A stretch of 51,520 nt of DNA from an uncultured Acetatifactor sp. (GTDB taxonomy: Bacteria; Bacillota; Clostridia; Lachnospirales; Lachnospiraceae). Below the pieces are notes generated by a model. It was not told the DNA's origin. It saw nothing but the letters and a program-made list of their open reading frames with translations, and ran no database searches. A program made the translations under genes and the position numbers. Location of the stretch: NCBI GenBank assembly GCA_947629645.1, contig CANREV010000019.1, positions 1 to 51,520 of the forward strand, read 5' to 3'. Shown here piece by piece: positions 36,179 to 44,292 of the stretch (positions are counted from its first letter, which is position 1; every line of letters begins with the position of its first letter).

Positions 36179-37237
36179 TTACGGAAAACAGGGAACAAAC
36201 TCCAGCCCTTCGCTTTCTTTTAGTCCGAACAACAGGTTCATATTCTGTACTGCCTGTCCGGCGGCGCCTTTCACCAGATTGTCCAGGGCGCCCATCATGA
36301 TGATACGCCCGGTGCGCTCGTCAATCACAAAATTAATGTCTACGTAATTGCTGCCCTCCACCCACTTGGTTTCAGGACAGACACCCTTTTCCAGCACTCT
36401 GACAAACTTTTCAGAGGCGTAATATTTATCGTACACAGCTTTAATTTCTTCATAAGAAGGAAGCGTTCCGTCACCTTTACGCCTGAGAGACGCATACTCC
36501 GTCACAAGGATGCCCCGGTTCATAGGGACCAGATGCGGGGTAAAACTGATCGTAACTTTGCAGTCGCCGGCATATCCCAGTTGTTCTTCTATCTCCGGCG
36601 TATGCCGATGGCTTGCCACACCGTAAGCCTTCATATTTTCATTGACCTCGCAAAACAGATTGGGAAGCTTTGCGCCTCTCCCGGCGCCGGAAGTACCGGA
36701 CTTGGCATCCACGATCAGCGTATCTGTATCGATCAGTCCCTCCCTGACCATCGGATACGCCGTCAGGATGGAACATGTGGTATAACAGCCGGGATTTGCC
36801 ACCAGACGGGTCTTCGCATCAATCAATCCTCTGTTGATCTCACACAGGCCGTATACGGCTTCCGGTATAAACTGAGGCGACTTATGCTCGATACCATACC
36901 ATTTTTCGTAAATGGACACGTCCTTGATACGATAATCCGCAGACAGATCCACGATCTTTACTTTAGAGAGAATCTCTTCCGTCAACAGCCCCGCCAGAAA
37001 TCCCTGCGGCGTAGCCGTAAAAATCACATCCACCTGATCCGCCAGCTTCTCAAGGTCATCGTCCCTGCAGATATCCTCCACGATCCGGAACATATTCTGA
37101 TACACTTCGCTGTACTTTTTATCTATGTAACTTCTGGAACCGTACCACAGGATCTCTGCCTTTCTGTGATTCATCAACAGACGTACCAGTTCTCCTCCCG
37201 CATAACCGGTGGACCCGATAATCCCAACTCTGATCAT
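36179..37237 (-). CDS. argC: N-acetyl-gamma-glutamyl-phosphate reductase
   Basis: A 352-residue NADPH-dependent reductase making N-acetylglutamate semialdehyde. The nucleotide-binding GIIGSTGYAGGELVRLL is at 5-21 and the catalytic Cys151 in VANPGCYTTC. GTSGAGRG, SFTPHLVPMNRGIL and GGAAGQAVQNMN-like KGAAGQAVQNMNLLFG follow. The start ATG (37235-37237) has GGGAGAG five bases upstream. First gene of the arginine operon. Confidence 0.96.
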   Translation of the reverse strand: MIRVGIIGSTGYAGGELVRLLMNHRKAEILWYGSRSYIDKKYSEVYQNMFRIVEDICRDDDLEKLADQVDVIFTATPQGFLAGLLTEEILSKVKIVDLSADYRIKDVSIYEKWYGIEHKSPQFIPEAVYGLCEINRGLIDAKTRLVANPGCYTTCSILTAYPMVREGLIDTDTLIVDAKSGTSGAGRGAKLPNLFCEVNENMKAYGVASHRHTPEIEEQLGYAGDCKVTISFTPHLVPMNRGILVTEYASLRRKGDGTLPSYEEIKAVYDKYYASEKFVRVLEKGVCPETKWVEGSNYVDINFVIDERTGRIIMMGALDNLVKGAAGQAVQNMNLLFGLKESEGLEFVPCFP

Positions 37238-37313
37238 AGTTTCTCTCCCTTTTTCCTTCCCTGCTTTCATAATTTTGCAATTCTCCGCGCACGCTATAAA
37301 AGCGTCTTTTGTA

Positions 37314-37392
37314 ATCATACCACTTTTTGCATAAATGTCCAATGTTTTTTTGTTTTATGCAATTAATATCATTTATAATGTATATTTATGCA
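37314..37392 (-). promoter_or_regulatory. argC operon promoter with ARG-box-like cluster
   Basis: Minus-strand TTGGAC (37337-37342), 17 bases, TATGAT (37314-37319). ARG-box-like 14-mers (consensus TGAATwwwwATTCA) occur at 37379-37392 (12 of 14), 37328-37341 overlapping the promoter (11 of 14) and, weaker, 37358-37371 (10 of 14). ArgR repression is inferred; argR is not in the window. Confidence 0.65.
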
Positions 37393-37518
37393 AAATTCCT
37401 CTGCCGCAATCACCCCTGCAGCTTTGCCGCGATGATGCCCGCCCGCGCCGGACGATGTGGGAAACATAAGAATCCATGAAAAAACTGTCCGAAAAGGAAT
37501 ATACCCCGGCGGCACAAA

Positions 37519-37546
37519 ATGGGATACGTTTTCAAACGCATCCCAT
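37519..37546 (-). terminator. Terminator after thrH
   Basis: ATGGGATGCGTTT pairs with AAACGTATCCCAT (one mismatch) on the minus strand, 13 bases past the thrH stop, followed by TTTTG. The 3' arm's T run is short. The 130 bases between this and the ARG-box cluster show nothing else. Confidence 0.65.
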
Positions 37547-37559
37547 GCTTTCATCCGGT

Positions 37560-38159
37560 CTATAGCGCTTTTCTGATCGCCGCCAGCAGCTCCTCATATG
37601 TCTCATAAGCAGGAAGATCCGGATTATCCGCCTTGATCTTGTCGGTGCTCTTAAACAAAAATCCAGCCTTGCTTTCCCTGATCATCCCCAGATCATTATA
37701 ACTGTCACCGCTGGCAATGGTCTCAAATCCGATGGATTGCAGCGCTCTTACGGTAGTCAGCTTGGAATTCTCGACCCGCATCTTAAAACCGGTGATCTCA
37801 CCGTTATCAGCCACCTCCAGAGAATTGCAAAAAATCGTAGGCCAGCCCAGCTTTTTCATTAAAGGCGCGGCAAACTGAGTAAATGTGTCACTGATAATGA
37901 TGACCTGGGTCAGGCAGCGAAGCTCATCCAAAAACTCTTTTGCGCCGTCAATGGGCTCGATTTTTGCAATCGTATCCTGAATCTCTTTCAGTCCCAGCCC
38001 ATGCTCTTTCAAAATACCGATCCGCCACCGCATCAGCTTGTCGTAGTCAGGCTCATCCCTGGTGGTGCGTTTTAACTCCAAAATCCCGCTGGCCTCGGCG
38101 AAAGCGATCCAGATTTCCGGTACCAATACCCCCTCTAAATCCAAACATACAATATTCAT
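37560..38159 (-). CDS. thrH: ThrH-type phosphoserine phosphatase / homoserine phosphotransferase
   Basis: A 199-residue HAD-family protein. The first HAD motif is the ThrH-type DLEGVLVPEIW (nucleophile Asp7, Asp/Glu at +2 is Glu9 rather than Asp), with ISDTFTQF (motif II) and SGDSYNDLGMI (metal-binding motif). In Pseudomonas ThrH dephosphorylates phosphoserine and can transfer the phosphate to homoserine. It thus may support serine and threonine synthesis. The start ATG (38157-38159) has GGAG six bases upstream. Confidence 0.88.
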   Translation of the reverse strand: MNIVCLDLEGVLVPEIWIAFAEASGILELKRTTRDEPDYDKLMRWRIGILKEHGLGLKEIQDTIAKIEPIDGAKEFLDELRCLTQVIIISDTFTQFAAPLMKKLGWPTIFCNSLEVADNGEITGFKMRVENSKLTTVRALQSIGFETIASGDSYNDLGMIRESKAGFLFKSTDKIKADNPDLPAYETYEELLAAIRKAL

Positions 38160-38221
38160 ACTAATCTCCATTCCCTTTCATTTTCTTTCCGCTCATTCCC
38201 GCGCGCTGCATCACCCGTTGT

Positions 38222-39154
38222 TTATCTGCCCGCCAGCGCGGCGGCAATGTCTTCTTTCATGGCAATGACGGCAGCTCTGGACGCCTCGGCATAATTTGCC
38301 TCTCCGTACTTCGCGTACTGCTCCTGCTGGTACGCCGCGATAATTCCTCTGGAGGAATTAATGATCGCGCCCAATCCGTCCTCATTAAAGAAATGTACCA
38401 GATCTGTGCCTTTCCCTCCCTGCGCGCCGTAACCGGGCACAAGGATAAAAGTGCGGGGCATTACCTTCCGCAGGATCTTTCCCTGTTCGGGATAGGTAGC
38501 TCCCACCACGGCGCCCACATCACTGTAACCGCCCTCCTTGGGCATACACTCTTCACCCCAAAGGGCCACTTTCTCTCCCACATGCTCATAAAGCGGCTTC
38601 CCATCGATCAGCCTGTCCTGAAATTCGCCGCTGCTGGGGTTTGATGTCTTTACCAGTACAAAGATTCCCTTTTTTTCCTCCTGACAGATTTTCATAAAGG
38701 GCTTTACGCCATCAGAGCCAAGATAGGGATTTACAGTAACGAAATCCTCGTCAAATCCATAAAAGGAACGGCTTCCTACCTGAACCTTCCCCAGATGCCC
38801 TACCGCGTAAGCCTCGGAGGTGGAGCCGATATCTCCCCGCTTTACATCCCCAATCACCACAAGATCTTTTCCCTTACAGTAATCCACGGTCTTTTTGAAT
38901 GCCATAAGCCCCGGAATCCCAAACTGCTCGTACATGGCAATCTGAGGTTTTACCGCGGGGACCAGATCGCAGATTGCGTCCACAATCCCTTTGTTATATT
39001 GCCAGATTGCCTCGGCTGCTCCCTCCAAAGTCTCGCCGAACTCCGCAAAAGCCGCATTTTTAAGATGTTTTGGCACAAACTTCATCATAGGGTCCAGTCC
39101 CACCACAATGGGGGCATTTGTCTTTTGGATCTTAGCGATCAGTTTATTTATCAT
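38222..39154 (-). CDS. pyrF: Orotidine 5'-phosphate decarboxylase, type 2
   Basis: A 310-residue enzyme for the last step of UMP synthesis. The longer type 2 form is recognised by VVGLDPMMKFVP, VKPQIAMYEQFGIPGL and the catalytic segment VIGDVKRGDIGSTSEAYA (Asp-x-Lys-x-x-Asp). NPYLGSDGVKPF and LVPGYGAQGGKG follow. The start ATG (39152-39154) has GGAGG five bases upstream. No other pyr gene is in view. It lies 62 bases upstream of thrH, with nothing obvious between. Confidence 0.94.
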   Translation of the reverse strand: MINKLIAKIQKTNAPIVVGLDPMMKFVPKHLKNAAFAEFGETLEGAAEAIWQYNKGIVDAICDLVPAVKPQIAMYEQFGIPGLMAFKKTVDYCKGKDLVVIGDVKRGDIGSTSEAYAVGHLGKVQVGSRSFYGFDEDFVTVNPYLGSDGVKPFMKICQEEKKGIFVLVKTSNPSSGEFQDRLIDGKPLYEHVGEKVALWGEECMPKEGGYSDVGAVVGATYPEQGKILRKVMPRTFILVPGYGAQGGKGTDLVHFFNEDGLGAIINSSRGIIAAYQQEQYAKYGEANYAEASRAAVIAMKEDIAAALAGR

Positions 39155-39289
39155 ACTATCCTCCATTTTGAATCAATACCGCGTGGCAAATTTCGTTATT
39201 TCGCGTCAGGATACATGCAGAGCGCCCATCATTGGAAAGCCTTCCTGCCTTTCACCCGACAAGGCTTCTTTCCCATTCCCCACGAGTCG

Positions 39290-39318
39290 AAAAAAGCGCC
39301 GCCATAAGGGCGGCGCCT
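39290..39318 (-). terminator. Strong terminator of nrdD
   Basis: GGCGCCGCC-loop-GGCGGCGC stem on the minus strand directly after nrdD, followed by TTTTTT. The 135 bases from here to pyrF hold no gene and no convincing promoter. Confidence 0.92.
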
Positions 39319-39328
39319 CTGACTTTAT

Positions 39329-41719
39329 TTATTGTACCCCAACCATTGCCAGTTGGTCAACGTACTTTTTGATATTGGAGACATTGACATATTTTTTATG
39401 GGTGTCCCCATCCACTACTACCAGCGTTGGCGCCTGCATCACACCGTAACGGGCCGCCAGCTCCATATTTTCCTCCGCATCGATCAGGACATATCCCACG
39501 TCTTTTAAAAACTCCTTAGCGATCTTGCAGTTGGGACAGGTCTTGGTGGTAAAGAGATAACGGATATCTTTCGGCTCCTCTACGCTGACTTCAACATCAT
39601 CCGCAAAGTTGGAAATTCTCACAACACTTCTGGCAGGACGTTTTAATACGGAATGTTCCACGTCATACTCCGCGCGGTTTGCGTACTCCTGAAGCTTCCC
39701 ATCGTTCCAGTTCTGCACCGGCCGGTAATAACCGGTAATCCGGCTGTAAACTTCTGTTGTCTGGCCGCAGTGAGGACAGACCTTTACTTCCCCTGCCAGA
39801 TAACCATGTTCCTTGCAGATGGAATAAGTAGGAGACAATGTATAATAGGGCAGCTTATAATTCGTTGCAATAGTACGCACAAGGGACGCCGCTGCTTTCC
39901 AGTCGGGCAGCTTCTCCCCTAAAAACGCATGGAAAACAGTTCCGGAGGTATATAATGTCTGGAGTTCATCCTGAATATCCAGCGCGTCAAAAATATCCCT
40001 GGTGTAGTCCACCGGCAAATGGGAAGAATTGGTGTAATAAGGCGTATCGCCGGGCTTCCCAGCCGTTTTGATAGCAGGCCATTTCTTCTTATCATGCTTT
40101 GCCAGACGATATGCGGTACTCTCCGCCGGCGTTGCCTCCAGATTATAAAGGTCGCCGTACTGTTCCTGATAATCAGACAATCTCTCGCGCATATGGTTTA
40201 AAACTTTTTTTGCAAAAAGCTGCGTTTTTTCGCTGCCCATATCCGCCCGAAGCCAGTTGGCGTTCAGCCCCGCCTCGTTCATGCCGATCAGGCCGATGGT
40301 GGAAAAATGATTGTCAAAAGTACCCAGATACCGCTTTGTATACGGATAAAGCCCCTCCTCCAAAAGTCTGGAGATCACTTCCCGTTTAATCTTCAACGAT
40401 CTCGCCGCAATGTCCATCATATGGTTCAGTCTGGAGAAGAACTCGTCTTCATTGGCAGACAGATAAGCGATCCTCGGCAGATTGATGGTCACTACTCCCA
40501 CGCTTCCCGTGCTTTCGCCGGAGCCGAAAAATCCTCCCGTCTTTTTCCTCAGTTCCCGCAGGTCCAGACGCAGCCTGCAGCACATGCTGCGGACATCGCC
40601 GGGCTGCATATCGGAATTGATGTAGTTGGAGAAATAAGGCGTGCCGTACTTTGCGGTCATCTCAAACAACAGCCTGTTATTTTCCGTGTCAGACCAGTCA
40701 AAATCTTTCGTGATGGAATAAGTAGGAATAGGGTACTGGAACCCTCTGCCATCGGAATCTCCCTCGATCATGGTCTCAATGAAAGCCTTGTTGACCATAT
40801 CCATTTCTTTTTTACAGTCTTTATACTTAAAGTCCATCTCTTTTCCGCCCACGATAGCCGGCAATTCCGCCAGGTCGTCCGGCACGGTCCAGTCCAGCGT
40901 AATGTTGGAAAAGGGCGCCTGCGTCCCCCATCTGCTGGGAGTATTCACTCCGTAGATAAACGCCTCAATACATTTCTTGACATCGTAATAGCTCAGATGA
41001 TCCGCCTTTACAAAAGGAGCCAGATAAGTGTCAAAAGAAGAAAACGCCTGGGCGCCGGCCCATTCATTCTGCATAATGCCGAGGAAATTCACCATCTGGT
41101 TGCACAGCACGGATAAATGTCTGGCGGGAGCGGAAGTGATCTTGCCTGTGATACCGCCCAGCCCCTCTTTGATCAGCTGCTTTAAGGACCATCCCGCGCA
41201 GTACCCGGTGAGCATGGAGAGATCATGGATATGAATATCTGCATTTCTGTGCGCTTCAGCTATCTCTTCATCATAAATTTCAGAAAGCCAGTAATTTGCC
41301 GTAACGGCGCCGGAATTGCTCAGAATCAGGCCGCCCACGGAATAAGTGACGGTAGAATTTTCCTTCACCCGCCAGTCTTCCACTTTGACGTAACTGTTGA
41401 CCACTTCTTTATAATCCAGAATAGTGGAAGTCATATTTCGCATTTTTTCCCGCTGCTTGCGGTAGAGAATATACGCCTTGGCCACTTCCTCATAGCCCGC
41501 CTGCCCGAGGACGCGCTCCACACTGTCCTGAATATCTTCCACAGGAACAGCGCCTTCTTTGATTTTATCCTGAAAATCAGCCGTCACACGCAACGCCAGC
41601 AATTCAATGATGTCGTTGGTATAGTTCTTTTGTGTGGCGGTAAACGCCTTCATAATGGCATCATTGATCTTTGTCAACGTGAAATCAGCGTATTTCCCGT
41701 CTCTTTTGATCACCTGCAT
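39329..41719 (-). CDS. nrdD: Anaerobic (class III) ribonucleotide reductase with C-terminal thioredoxin-like domain
   Basis: A 796-residue glycyl-radical enzyme reducing ribonucleoside triphosphates without oxygen. An ATP-cone (about 1-90) gives allosteric activity control; the catalytic barrel follows, with a Cys in TGYCAGWSLKQL; the C-terminal zinc site is built from CKEHG and CPHCGQ; the glycyl-radical loop is RITGYYRPVQNWNDGK (candidate Gly663). Beyond it, from about 715, is an extra thioredoxin/glutaredoxin-like domain with redox motif CPNC (728-731) and cis-Pro segment MQAPTLVVV. This suggests a built-in electron donor rather than formate. No nrdG activase gene is nearby. AGGAGG stands eight bases before the ATG. 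Confidence 0.94.
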   Translation of the reverse strand: MQVIKRDGKYADFTLTKINDAIMKAFTATQKNYTNDIIELLALRVTADFQDKIKEGAVPVEDIQDSVERVLGQAGYEEVAKAYILYRKQREKMRNMTSTILDYKEVVNSYVKVEDWRVKENSTVTYSVGGLILSNSGAVTANYWLSEIYDEEIAEAHRNADIHIHDLSMLTGYCAGWSLKQLIKEGLGGITGKITSAPARHLSVLCNQMVNFLGIMQNEWAGAQAFSSFDTYLAPFVKADHLSYYDVKKCIEAFIYGVNTPSRWGTQAPFSNITLDWTVPDDLAELPAIVGGKEMDFKYKDCKKEMDMVNKAFIETMIEGDSDGRGFQYPIPTYSITKDFDWSDTENNRLLFEMTAKYGTPYFSNYINSDMQPGDVRSMCCRLRLDLRELRKKTGGFFGSGESTGSVGVVTINLPRIAYLSANEDEFFSRLNHMMDIAARSLKIKREVISRLLEEGLYPYTKRYLGTFDNHFSTIGLIGMNEAGLNANWLRADMGSEKTQLFAKKVLNHMRERLSDYQEQYGDLYNLEATPAESTAYRLAKHDKKKWPAIKTAGKPGDTPYYTNSSHLPVDYTRDIFDALDIQDELQTLYTSGTVFHAFLGEKLPDWKAAASLVRTIATNYKLPYYTLSPTYSICKEHGYLAGEVKVCPHCGQTTEVYSRITGYYRPVQNWNDGKLQEYANRAEYDVEHSVLKRPARSVVRISNFADDVEVSVEEPKDIRYLFTTKTCPNCKIAKEFLKDVGYVLIDAEENMELAARYGVMQAPTLVVVDGDTHKKYVNVSNIKKYVDQLAMVGVQ

Positions 41720-41770
41720 AGAATAGGACCTCCTCTTTTTGACAAAATTCCGCTTTTTCCCAATATGTTT

Positions 41771-41850
41771 AATATACTATTTTTTCCTATAAAAGTCAAT
41801 GGAGAATACAATATATTGTATTCTTACAGCCAAAAAGCTCATATATTGTA
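41771..41850 (-). promoter_or_regulatory. nrdD promoter with paired NrdR-like boxes
   Basis: Minus-strand TTGACT (41794-41799), 17 bases, TATATT (41771-41776). Just upstream is the perfect 18-base palindrome AATACAATATATTGTATT (41805-41822); a second, half-conserved copy ends in ATATATTGTA at 41841-41850, exactly 30 bases further. Paired AT-rich palindromes about three helical turns apart are the layout of NrdR operators. Confidence 0.75.
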
Positions 41851-42032
41851 CTTTCCATGCTTAATAACGAACGGAAATCAAACCCTGATTTTAGCAATGT
41901 TAAATTCATCCGGATAATTCTATGGATTTTATTACTTTTCCGAAATTCCATTTCAGAAAACATAAAATACTATAAAATATTTTTATGCAAGTTTAGGAAA
42001 ACTAAAACAAAAGATATAAAAGGAGCAAAACA

Positions 42033-42389
42033 GTGGATATCGGTCAGACCATCACACGTTTGCGAATTGAACGGAATATCTACCAGAAAGAACTGGCAGC
42101 ATACCTGAAAGTGTCTATCGGCACCGTGTCAAATTATGAAAAGGGGCACCACTCTCCCGATTTGGAAACGCTCTGCCGTATTGCGGAATTTTTCGGCGTC
42201 ACCACCGACTATCTGCTGGGTCGTACCAATTACCGATACGATCCGGCTGCGCTGAATCGTCCCGTCTGCATGGGCTATACCATGTCCGATGTGGTCAACA
42301 CCTTTCTGGAACTGACTCCGTCTTCCGCCAGCAAGGCTATCGACTATGCCAAACTGTTGATCCATGCTCAAACCGACCAGGAACAATAG
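42033..42389 (+). CDS. Xre-family transcriptional regulator
   Basis: A 118-residue protein with an N-terminal helix-turn-helix (about 7-60): IGQTITRLRIERNIYQKELAAYLKVSIGTVSNYEKGHHSPDLETLCRIA is the classic layout, followed by FFGVTTDYLLGRT. The C-terminal 50 residues are helical and of no recognised domain. It begins with GTG (42033-42035), with AAGGAG nine bases upstream. The 180-base AT-rich gap between nrdD's operators and this gene shows no convincing promoter. Its targets are unknown. Confidence 0.9.
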   Translation: MDIGQTITRLRIERNIYQKELAAYLKVSIGTVSNYEKGHHSPDLETLCRIAEFFGVTTDYLLGRTNYRYDPAALNRPVCMGYTMSDVVNTFLELTPSSASKAIDYAKLLIHAQTDQEQ

Positions 42390-42410
42390 GCGTGACAGGT
42401 CCGCAAAGGA

Positions 42411-43472
42411 TTACCGGGTGGACAAAAATTCCAATTCCCTTTTCGCCTGTTCATCGTCAGGATAATTTTTCACATAATTTGTCAACAATTCAAACGCCTG
42501 TCCGTATTCTCCCAAATATTCATACGCCACCGCTTCATTAAACGCAAGGGACTGCTGCACAAAACTGCCCTCCAGCTGCATTCCCGCCTGAAAAGCGGCA
42601 AGCGCTTTCTGATATTCGCCTCTGGACAGTTCGCATAAACCCAGCTGATTATAAATTTCCGCATTGGCGTCATATTTAGACAGATAACTGTTATAGACAT
42701 TGGATGCGTAATTGTAATCTCCTGTGGCCTCGTAAGCCCTCCCCAGATAAAGATAACTGTCAACGCCCCCTTCGTCTTTCGCCTCCTCCAAGGCAAGATA
42801 CGCTTTCTGGTACTCCCCGAGGTAATAATAAATCCTTCCCATAATGTATGTATTCATGGATTTATCACCGGAATCCAACGCATTCTGCAGATACTCCTGA
42901 CCCACTTCCCTGTAGCCGAAATTTTCCAGCACCTCGCACATCTCTATAAGGCGGTCATAATTTCTAGGATCCATGGATATCACCTTATCAAAATCCGCTT
43001 TAGCCCCTTCAAAATCCGAAAGATTCAGGCGCACGTTACCCCTGAGGAAACAGGCGTCCTCCTCATTGGGACGCAGTGCCAGAATAGCGTCATAAGCCGC
43101 CTCCGCCTCCTGATATCTGCCGCTCTTAGCATAAGCAGCCGCAAGGTAATAATTTAAGTCAAAGTCTACGTTTTCCACCAGGCCATTGCTTGAGGAAAGT
43201 GCCTGCTTAAAGCAGTCTATCGCCTGCTCGTAATCCGCAAGGCCCATATATGCGATCCCCCGCCCCCGGTTCACCAGCCTGCTGTTCGCACCGGTGTTTT
43301 CCGCCTCGTCAAAAGCGGACAGGGCTTCCTCGTAGTTGAGGGCCTTCACCTGTTCCATGGCGGTTTGCAGCGCCTCGTTTTTTCCTCCGCATCCCGTCAA
43401 AAGCCCCGCAAAGAGCATCGCCGCAGCCGCGGTTATAAATCTGTTCTTTGTTCTCTCTTTTCCACCAAACAT
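42411..43472 (-). CDS. TPR-repeat lipoprotein
   Basis: A 353-residue exported lipoprotein: signal peptide with lipobox LLTGC (Cys28) and then about eight tetratricopeptide repeats covering 35-350, seen as repeated A-x-x-x-Y-x-G-x-Y-x-x-A patterns (for example IAYMGLADYEQAIDCFKQAL and LCELSRGEYQKALAAFQAGM). TPR scaffolds bind partner proteins at the outer membrane face; no partner is identifiable. GAGG stands six bases before the ATG. It is convergent with the Xre gene, 21 bases apart. Confidence 0.88.
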   Translation of the reverse strand: MFGGKERTKNRFITAAAAMLFAGLLTGCGGKNEALQTAMEQVKALNYEEALSAFDEAENTGANSRLVNRGRGIAYMGLADYEQAIDCFKQALSSSNGLVENVDFDLNYYLAAAYAKSGRYQEAEAAYDAILALRPNEEDACFLRGNVRLNLSDFEGAKADFDKVISMDPRNYDRLIEMCEVLENFGYREVGQEYLQNALDSGDKSMNTYIMGRIYYYLGEYQKAYLALEEAKDEGGVDSYLYLGRAYEATGDYNYASNVYNSYLSKYDANAEIYNQLGLCELSRGEYQKALAAFQAGMQLEGSFVQQSLAFNEAVAYEYLGEYGQAFELLTNYVKNYPDDEQAKRELEFLSTR

Positions 43473-43560
43473 CTTTCGCCTCTAAACCGCGGCGCTTTCC
43501 CGGATCTTCGTCCGCAGGAGCGGACTGCTTTCAGGCTGGCGCACGCGTAGTATATCCCCT

Positions 43561-43593
43561 TCTTTATGTCCCGTCTTTATGTCCCCTCTTTAT
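43561..43593. repeat. 13-bp tandem repeat at the mscL stop
   Basis: TCTTTATGTCCC occurs at 43561-43572 and 43574-43585, and a third partial copy TCTTTAT at 43587-43593 includes the mscL stop codon. It may be a small slippage array. The rest of the 117-base gap holds a GTCCGC-loop-GCGGAC hairpin (43510-43525) in the leader of the TPR gene. Confidence 0.75.
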
Positions 43594-44042
43594 TTCAGGT
43601 CCGAAGTTTCGCCCTCCAGCAGGGAGGTGCAGTGAGGGCATCTGGTCGCGTCAATGGCGATCTCGCTCTTACAGAAAGGACACTTTTTGGTAACAGGCGC
43701 CGCCGGTTCCTCCTTTTTATGGGAAAATTTTTCGCTTATCGCATTAATCCCTTTGATCAGAAGGAAAATCACCAGCGCGGAAATCAGGAAATTGATCACC
43801 GCCGTAATGAAATTGCCGTAATTGAGTACAGGCGCGTTCTCCCCGCTTCCCAAAACCACGTGCAGGCTGCTGAAATCCATGCCGCCAAAAATTCCTAAAA
43901 GCGGCGTCAGGATATCCTGATTGAGCGAGGTCACAATAGAGGTAAACGCTCCTCCCACAATGACGCCCACCGCCATATCCATCACGTTCCCACGCATTAT
44001 AAACTTTTTAAATTCCGCCAGAAAACCTTTTTCTTTACTCAT
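43590..44042 (-). CDS. mscL: Large-conductance mechanosensitive channel with C-terminal zinc ribbon
   Basis: A 150-residue MscL that opens under membrane tension to release solutes after osmotic downshock. The N-terminal FLAEFKKFIMRGNVMDMAVGVIVGGAF with TM1 (about 18-45), NQDILTPLLG, and TM2 (about 76-97) are typical. In place of the usual charged helix bundle, the C-terminus carries CPFC-10-CPHC (Cys120, 123, 134, 137), a rubredoxin-like zinc ribbon. The core length is normal. Confidence 0.94.
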   Translation of the reverse strand: MSKEKGFLAEFKKFIMRGNVMDMAVGVIVGGAFTSIVTSLNQDILTPLLGIFGGMDFSSLHVVLGSGENAPVLNYGNFITAVINFLISALVIFLLIKGINAISEKFSHKKEEPAAPVTKKCPFCKSEIAIDATRCPHCTSLLEGETSDLK

Positions 44043-44205
44043 AGAATCTCCATTCCGGAGCGATCACGCGAAGGCGCTGGGACGCGCGCGGTCTCCCGGC
44101 CGGCGCCGTAAGGATTTGAGGCGCTTACTCATCGCATACCGATCCAAATTTGTAATTTAACCGCATTTTCATAGTACCACAAGAAAGCGTCCTTCACAAG
44201 ACAGC

Positions 44206-44234
44206 TTGCCCACTTTTCAAAATTGGTTTATACT
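44206..44234 (+). promoter_or_regulatory. Promoter of the DUF4317 gene
   Basis: TTGCCC (44206-44211), 17 bases, TATACT (44229-44234) on the plus strand, about 58 bases before the gene. The rest of the 250-base mscL/DUF4317 gap shows no other clear element. Confidence 0.65.
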
Positions 44235-44292
44235 GAAAGCATCTGAAAATTCACCCGATACATCAAATAATACATAAAACGAGGTAAAACGT

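Noticed and set aside
40307..41116. 269-codon plus-strand frame opposite nrdD
   Set aside because: Antisense to conserved NrdD motifs, no ribosome site, composition of a shadow frame (rich in His, Arg, Pro).
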